A stretch of 64,000 bases of DNA from NCBI GenBank assembly GCA_021201135.1, contig JAJQGT010000006.1, forward strand, positions 347,254 through 411,253. Direction: 5' to 3'. The translations under genes and the position numbers were made by a program. The DNA comes from Oscillospiraceae bacterium. Its GTDB lineage: Bacteria; Bacillota; Clostridia; Oscillospirales; Ruminococcaceae. Each line of letters starts with the position of its first letter. Position 1 is the stretch's first letter. The notes beneath the pieces were generated by a model. It worked only from the letters and a program-made list of their open reading frames with translations, was not told where the DNA came from and did no database searches. Of this stretch, positions 59,569 through 64,000 are shown piece by piece.

Positions 59569-61083
59569 TTAGTTAGCGTAATCTGTAAGCTTTGAAGTGT
59601 CTAACTTCTCATACTTTGTAAGGAACCCGCAAAGCTCGCTTGCGATAGTCTTGACTCCACCCTCACTGTCAGACTCGATATTAAGAGGCATCAAAGGCTC
59701 ATGAAGGGACATGCGGAGAAGGAACCAACCGTCGCCGTGGTCTTTGTCAAGATTGATTCTGATGCCCTCATAGTTGCTGTCGGCAGGCGTCCAACCGGGC
59801 TGAGACTTTGAGTACTCCTTCAGATTCGAAATAATATCGTTGCCATAGGGCTTGAAGTCCTCGAGGTCGATATTCATTCTGAATTCCATGCTCTCGGCGG
59901 GCTCTCTTAAGCCGTCGATAAGCGAATGAAGAGTATAACCCTCTTTTACACCTCTTGAAAGCTCGATTATGAGTCTTGTGACTATATATGCGCCGTCGTC
60001 GAGGAAGTAATTATCCTTGAATGCGCCGTGACCGGAGGTCTCGATTGCGAGCTGACTGTCGATGCCCTCCTTGTTGAGGCGAATTGACTCGTTGATGACG
60101 TTGCGGTATCCCCTTCTGAATCTGTGGTGAACGCCACCCTTGGAGCGGATGAAATCACCAAGACCCGAAGAAGTTACGCTGTCGGTGACGATTGTTGTGT
60201 GCGGATGGTCTCTTAAAAGCATTGCTGAAAGCATTGCGATAAGGCGGTTTCGGTTGAGTTCACTTCCGTCGGAAAGGACTGCTCCTGCTCTATCGACATC
60301 GGTGTCGAAGATGATGCCTAAGTCAGCATGAGACTCTTTGACAGCCTCTGTAATTGACGCCATAGCCTCTTTGTTCTCGGGATTCGGAATATGATTCGGG
60401 AAGCTTCCGTCGGGGTCGAGATATCTTGAGCCGGTGGTGTCAGCTCCGAGAGGCTTAAGGACCTTTTCGGCATAGAAGCCGCCTGCGCCGTTTCCGGCGT
60501 CCACAACTATCTTTAAACCGGTAAGAGGCGTTTCACTGCCACAACTATTTCTTATCATGTCGGCAAGACGCTTGGAGTAGACATCCATAAACTCGTCTTT
60601 CTTCACCTCAGACGGCTTGATGCCGGTGTGAAGATCTGTCTCGGCAAGTTCAATCATTTCTTTTATGTCGCTTGCTTCAACACCGCCGTTGGGGGTGAAG
60701 AACTTGTAGCCGTTGCGGTTATACGGAAGATGGCTTGCCGTGACCATTACAGCACCGTCAAACATATAGCCATCGGTCTTGGTGGTCATGAACATTGCGG
60801 GAGTGCTGGCAAGACCCATGTCGGTGACTTCAATCCCCTCTTTTGCGAGCTCGTCCGCCATCCATCCCAAGAGTGTTTCTCCCGAAAGGCGGGAGTCTCT
60901 GCCGACCGCCACACGAAGATTTGTTTTCTGAGTTCTCCTGACAAGCCAGAGGGCGAAGCCTCTTGCTATATCACGGCAAGCGCCCTCGGTCAGGTTTACA
61001 TCCTGACCGGGTACGCCCGCAATCGCTATTCCTCTTATGTCGCTTTCGTTGCGAAGCTTTGAGTAGTCCTTAGTTGTCGTCAT
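59569..61083 (-). CDS. manB: Phosphomannomutase/phosphoglucomutase
   Basis: 504 residues of the alpha-D-phosphohexomutase family. Catalytic phosphoserine loop TASHLPYNRNG near 115, metal loop FDTDVDRAG near 255, sugar-specificity loop ETSGHGAF near 345 and the phosphate-binding C-terminal domain. It interconverts mannose or glucose 1- and 6-phosphates. In this operon it most likely links mannose phosphates from mannan breakdown to glycolysis or makes mannose-1-phosphate for GDP-sugars. The symbol is by family; specificity between mannose and glucose is not decidable from sequence alone. Confidence 0.88.
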   Translation of the reverse strand: MTTTKDYSKLRNESDIRGIAIAGVPGQDVNLTEGACRDIARGFALWLVRRTQKTNLRVAVGRDSRLSGETLLGWMADELAKEGIEVTDMGLASTPAMFMTTKTDGYMFDGAVMVTASHLPYNRNGYKFFTPNGGVEASDIKEMIELAETDLHTGIKPSEVKKDEFMDVYSKRLADMIRNSCGSETPLTGLKIVVDAGNGAGGFYAEKVLKPLGADTTGSRYLDPDGSFPNHIPNPENKEAMASITEAVKESHADLGIIFDTDVDRAGAVLSDGSELNRNRLIAMLSAMLLRDHPHTTIVTDSVTSSGLGDFIRSKGGVHHRFRRGYRNVINESIRLNKEGIDSQLAIETSGHGAFKDNYFLDDGAYIVTRLIIELSRGVKEGYTLHSLIDGLREPAESMEFRMNIDLEDFKPYGNDIISNLKEYSKSQPGWTPADSNYEGIRINLDKDHGDGWFLLRMSLHEPLMPLNIESDSEGGVKTIASELCGFLTKYEKLDTSKLTDYAN

Positions 61084-61109
61084 AATAAAGCACCTTTTTC
61101 TTTGAAGAT

Positions 61110-63398
61110 TTATATAAGTTCCATTTTGCCGTTCCGAAGAACAATTTTATACGGTGATTCCTGCTCGAATGTTGCAGTGCCTTCTCCGAAGCCTTCGGGA
61201 ACCAAGAGAGTGACTTTTCCGCCCTGATTAGCGATTAGCTCGGCACTCTCGACCTTGCAGTTTTTCCAAGTCATATTGACGGTTACGTCTCCCCTTGCCT
61301 TCAAACCGCTGACCGAGCCGCTCTTCCAGTGTTCGGGAATTGCGGGAAGAAGTCTTATCAGACCATCCTGAGACTGCAAGAGCATCTCAGCGATTCCGGC
61401 AGTTCCACCGAAATTGCCGTCAATCTGGAACGGTGCGTGCATATCGAAGAAGTTGGGATATGTCGAGCAAGCGAGAAGATAGTTCAAGTGCTTTCCCGCT
61501 TCGTTGCCGTTCCGGAGCCTCGCCCACATGTTGACAATCCACGCTCTGCTCCAACCTGTACCTCCTCCGCCGTGGCTGAGACGCCTTTCGATGGTCGCCT
61601 GTGCCGCTTTCATGAGCTCGGGAGTCTTCTCGTATGTCAGCTGAGATGAAGGATAAAGACCGTAGAGCTGGGAGATGTGGCGGTGTCCTATTTCCGTCTC
61701 GTCATAGTCCTCTGTCCACTCCATTATCTGTCCGTGCTTGCCTATCCTGTTTTCGGGAAGCTTCGGGAGAAGGTCACGAAGCGCATCCGTGAGGTCGTCC
61801 TCGTCGTCAAGAACTTCGGAAGCCTTGATGCAGTCAGTGAAGAGGTCTCTTACAATCATGGTGTCCATTGTGGGACCGACGCAAATCTGTCCCTGCTCGC
61901 CGGACGAATGGATATATGTGTTCTCGGGAGAGAGCGACGGACCGGTCATAAGCTTGCCGTCGTGCTCAAAGAGATAATTTTTCATGAAAACGCAAGCGCG
62001 CTTCATAATCGGGAGATATTCACGGAGAAAATCTTTATCAAGGGTAAACTCGTAGTGCGTCCAGATGTGGGTGCAGAGCCATGCGGCGCCACTCGCCCAG
62101 ATGGTTGCGGAAATCCAGTTGTCCTGAGGGGCACAGTCGCCGAAGAGGTCGGTGTTGTGATGAGCAACAAACCCCTCGATACCGTACATATCGCGGGCGA
62201 CCTTCTCGCCGTTCGGAAGCATTACTTTTAAGTGCTCCAGAAGTGCCATGTGACAATCGGAAAGATTGCAGGGCTCGGCGCACCAGTAGTTCATCTCAGT
62301 GTTGATGTTAATCGTGTATCTCGAGCCCCATGCAGGGTAAAAGTCCTTATTCCAGATGCCCTGAAGATTTGCGGGCTTTGTTCCCTGACGGGAGCAGGAA
62401 ATCATCAGATACCGACCGAAATCGAAATAGAGCTCACAGAGATTATTATCAGGTCTGCTATAGGTTTCGTGTATTCTCTGGTCGGTCGGCATGCCGTCAT
62501 GGTTCACGTCGTCGTCAATGGAGAGCTTCACCCTGTCGAAATAGGTCTTATAGTCTTCGATATGGCGGGCTTTTACAGCCTGATAGCCGAGGCTTGCGGC
62601 ATTCTCAAGAACAGACGAGCACCAAGCATGGAGATCTTCGCCGTGGAAGTCAGTTCTTATCGTCAGATACATCGTGACTTCGTCGGCATCGTAAACATTA
62701 AGCTCGGTTTCAGTGAGCTTTGACATTCCGCCGATGTTTTCGCAAGTGATTGCGATTATGTAGTCGCAGCCTTCGTCCCGCTCCCTGTAGTGAAGATAAA
62801 CGCCGTTTTCGTCAAGAGAAGACTCCACAAAATCACCGGCTGTAAGGCAGGAAAAATCAATTTTAAGAGAAGTTTTGCCGCCATCGGGCGAAGCTTCGTG
62901 CATACAAAGGACGTTATCGGGTGCACTTACGAGATATTCTCTCGAAAAAGAGTGATTTTCCGAGCTGAAAGTTACGGTGCAGACGGCATTTGCGATATCC
63001 AGAACTCTCTTGTAATCGGAATAACCGTCGTGATTGAAGCCTATCATCAGGAAGCCAGCGGTGTCGTAGTGGCTCTCGTCCTGAGGATGAGGGTACATAT
63101 CCGAGATTTCAAGCTCAGTCGCCTCACCGATTTTGCCCTCAAGAAGAAGCTCGCGGATTTTCTTGTAGGAACCGACAGATTTGGGGTTATAGCGTTCTTT
63201 GACGCCCTTACGGTTCCAGATGGTCTCCTCGTTGAGCTGAATAATGTCGTCAGTCGGGTCGCCGTAAATCATTCCGCCGATGCGACTGTTGCCGATGGGA
63301 TACGCCTCATTCCAGCCTTCGCCGTTATAATCCTTCTCATCTTTGGTCGGTGCAGGATGGTCGAGCCAGATTTGCTTTTTTTCATATTCGTGTGTCAT
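61110..63398 (-). CDS. GH95-family alpha-fucosidase/galactosidase, no signal peptide
   Basis: 762 residues. The N-terminal beta-sandwich (PAPTKDEKDYNGEGWNEAYP) and the (alpha/alpha)6 barrel are visible. Key residues match the family: NIN at about 363-365 in INTEMNYW context, the acid Glu in IMEWTEDYDET near 559, and the base-side Asp in FQIDGNFGGT near 658. GH95 removes alpha-1,2-L-fucose or, in some branches, alpha-L-galactose from glycans or xyloglucan. The start at 63398 has GGGAG 8 bases upstream; the longer GTG start at 63407 sits in the site itself. There is no secretion signal. First gene of a three-gene operon. Confidence 0.9.
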   Translation of the reverse strand: MTHEYEKKQIWLDHPAPTKDEKDYNGEGWNEAYPIGNSRIGGMIYGDPTDDIIQLNEETIWNRKGVKERYNPKSVGSYKKIRELLLEGKIGEATELEISDMYPHPQDESHYDTAGFLMIGFNHDGYSDYKRVLDIANAVCTVTFSSENHSFSREYLVSAPDNVLCMHEASPDGGKTSLKIDFSCLTAGDFVESSLDENGVYLHYRERDEGCDYIIAITCENIGGMSKLTETELNVYDADEVTMYLTIRTDFHGEDLHAWCSSVLENAASLGYQAVKARHIEDYKTYFDRVKLSIDDDVNHDGMPTDQRIHETYSRPDNNLCELYFDFGRYLMISCSRQGTKPANLQGIWNKDFYPAWGSRYTININTEMNYWCAEPCNLSDCHMALLEHLKVMLPNGEKVARDMYGIEGFVAHHNTDLFGDCAPQDNWISATIWASGAAWLCTHIWTHYEFTLDKDFLREYLPIMKRACVFMKNYLFEHDGKLMTGPSLSPENTYIHSSGEQGQICVGPTMDTMIVRDLFTDCIKASEVLDDEDDLTDALRDLLPKLPENRIGKHGQIMEWTEDYDETEIGHRHISQLYGLYPSSQLTYEKTPELMKAAQATIERRLSHGGGGTGWSRAWIVNMWARLRNGNEAGKHLNYLLACSTYPNFFDMHAPFQIDGNFGGTAGIAEMLLQSQDGLIRLLPAIPEHWKSGSVSGLKARGDVTVNMTWKNCKVESAELIANQGGKVTLLVPEGFGEGTATFEQESPYKIVLRNGKMELI

Positions 63399-63423
63399 AA
63401 TGAACACTCCCTTCTATGAATCC

Positions 63424-63452
63424 ATTCTACAGTATTCGGGCGGTCATTTCAA
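63424..63452 (-). promoter_or_regulatory. Sigma-A promoter of the GH95 operon
   Basis: On the minus strand TTGAAA (63447-63452), 17 bases, TAGAAT (63424-63429). The leader is about 20 bases. Confidence 0.75.
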
Positions 63453-63502
63453 TAGGAACTTACGAAAGAATAAAATATTATCCGCTTCAAAATCGCATAG
63501 AG

Positions 63503-63538
63503 AAAACTCTCTTTACTTTGGAAAAGAAAGAGAGTTTA
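63503..63538 (-). terminator. Terminator of the aldo/keto reductase gene
   Basis: AAACTCTCTTT (63504-63514) pairs with AAAGAGAGTTT (63527-63537), followed on the minus strand by TTCTC; the T-run is short. It is just after the stop codon at 63546. Confidence 0.75.
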
Positions 63539-63545
63539 TGTTATT

Positions 63546-64000
63546 TTATTCGAGCTCCGATACACACTCGCTCAGAAGAGTCGGGATGTCGAGATTCTGA
63601 GGGCAGTGCTCAGTGCACTGGCGGCAGGAGATGCAGTCGCTCGCCTTGCCGGTGTTCTTGACCGTCTCGGCGTACTTATCCTTTATCTCGCCGAGCTTGC
63701 GGATGTCGCGCTTATACTCGTTGTAATGTGCGAACAAATCAGGAATCGGGATGTTCATCGGGCAACCGTCGGTGCAGTAGCGGCAGGCGGTGCAAGGAAT
63801 TGCAAACTTGAGGTTCTCGCTGACCTTCGAAATAACTTCATAGTCCTTATCGGTAAGAGGTTCGAAGTTCTGCATGTAAGAGGTATTGTCCTCTACCTGC
63901 TGCATGTCACTCATGCCGCTCAATACCATCATTACATTCGGCAAAGAAGCGCAGTAACGGACAGCCCATGAAGCATAGGACTTCGTGGCATCGTAGTCGT
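63546..64000 (-). CDS. C-terminal part of a ferredoxin-type aldo/keto reductase
   Basis: The frame runs off the right edge; about 150 residues are visible. The end of the aldo/keto reductase barrel (RYCASLPNVMMVLSGM) is followed by a module with two [4Fe-4S] motifs, CTACRYCTDGCP and CISCRQCTEHCP. This matches the COG1453-type predicted oxidoreductases, which join a NADPH-type barrel with a bacterial ferredoxin-like domain. The function is not established. It is convergent to nothing and lies upstream of the GH95 promoter in the same orientation. Confidence 0.85.
   Translation of the reverse strand, partial: DYDATKSYASWAVRYCASLPNVMMVLSGMSDMQQVEDNTSYMQNFEPLTDKDYEVISKVSENLKFAIPCTACRYCTDGCPMNIPIPDLFAHYNEYKRDIRKLGEIKDKYAETVKNTGKASDCISCRQCTEHCPQNLDIPTLLSECVSELE

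Noticed and set aside
1-64000. CRISPR arrays, insertion sequences, prophage, tRNA or rRNA genes
   Set aside because: I looked for regular direct repeats, transposase or integrase motifs, and tRNA-like ends and saw none.

Overview
This window looks like a chromosomal segment of an endospore-lineage, plant-fibre-degrading Clostridia (Oscillospiraceae/Ruminococcus-like). The evidence is a complete spoIIA operon (spoIIAA-spoIIAB-sigF), spmAB, a CIRCE-controlled hrcA-grpE-dnaK-dnaJ operon, a T-box in front of valS, a TPP riboswitch in front of thiT, strong AGGAGG-type ribosome binding sites, many sigma-A promoters with 16-17 bp spacing, and a set of glycoside hydrolases (GH5, GH26, GH27, GH95, plus a GH94-containing cyclic glucan synthase). 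No phage, insertion sequence, integrase, CRISPR array, tRNA or rRNA gene was recognised, so this is mostly core chromosome with accessory carbohydrate and cell-surface islands.

Layout. 0-5.6 kb: a truncated gene, an AbrB-type regulator, spmAB, a YmdB phosphodiesterase, a TtcA-like PP-loop tRNA thiolase with a long leader, and GTP-dependent PEP carboxykinase. 5.7-11.4 kb: a DUF6320-like membrane protein, an esterase/acyltransferase fusion, and pyruvate phosphate dikinase. 11.6-17.2 kb: glmU-pth-mfd. 17.2-21.8 kb: an ABC exporter with a giant ectodomain, then a GH27 alpha-galactosidase coupled to a 67-residue zinc-ribbon protein. 22-28.5 kb: the class I heat-shock operon, divergent from the forespore sigma-F operon. 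28.5-37.3 kb: a CPBP protease, valS with T-box, coaX with an ECF S-component (probably pantothenate), an FkbM methyltransferase, and thiT-thiN under a TPP riboswitch. 37.4-42 kb: three overlapping genes of the 2-hydroxyacyl-CoA dehydratase activator type, then a D,D-carboxypeptidase.

42-48.8 kb is one very large gene for a cyclic beta-1,2-glucan synthase-like protein (2293 residues). 49-53.4 kb: archaeal-type phosphoglycerate mutase, a translationally coupled GH5 lipoprotein and CE2-like esterase pair, and a HAD phosphatase. 53.4-57.8 kb: surface lipoproteins (an AT-rich GLUG-repeat protein behind a structured leader; a Met/Gly/Asp-rich beta-helix protein) around a small PAS protein. 57.9-63.4 kb: aquaporin, then a GH95-phosphohexomutase-GH26 operon whose enzymes lack signal peptides. 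The window ends in a truncated ferredoxin-type aldo/keto reductase.

How it fits together: oligosaccharides cut outside the cell (GH5) are probably imported and finished inside (GH26, GH95, GH27, CE2-like esterase), and the sugar phosphates enter glycolysis (phosphohexomutase, apgM). The PEP node is served by pckG and ppdK. The most unusual items are the structured leader with terminator at about 54.995-55.157 kb, the esterase/acyltransferase fusion, the three-gene dehydratase-activator module without a classical dehydratase, the split GH5/CE2 pair, and the very large beta-glucan synthase. All family names are from my reading of motifs; no database search was run.
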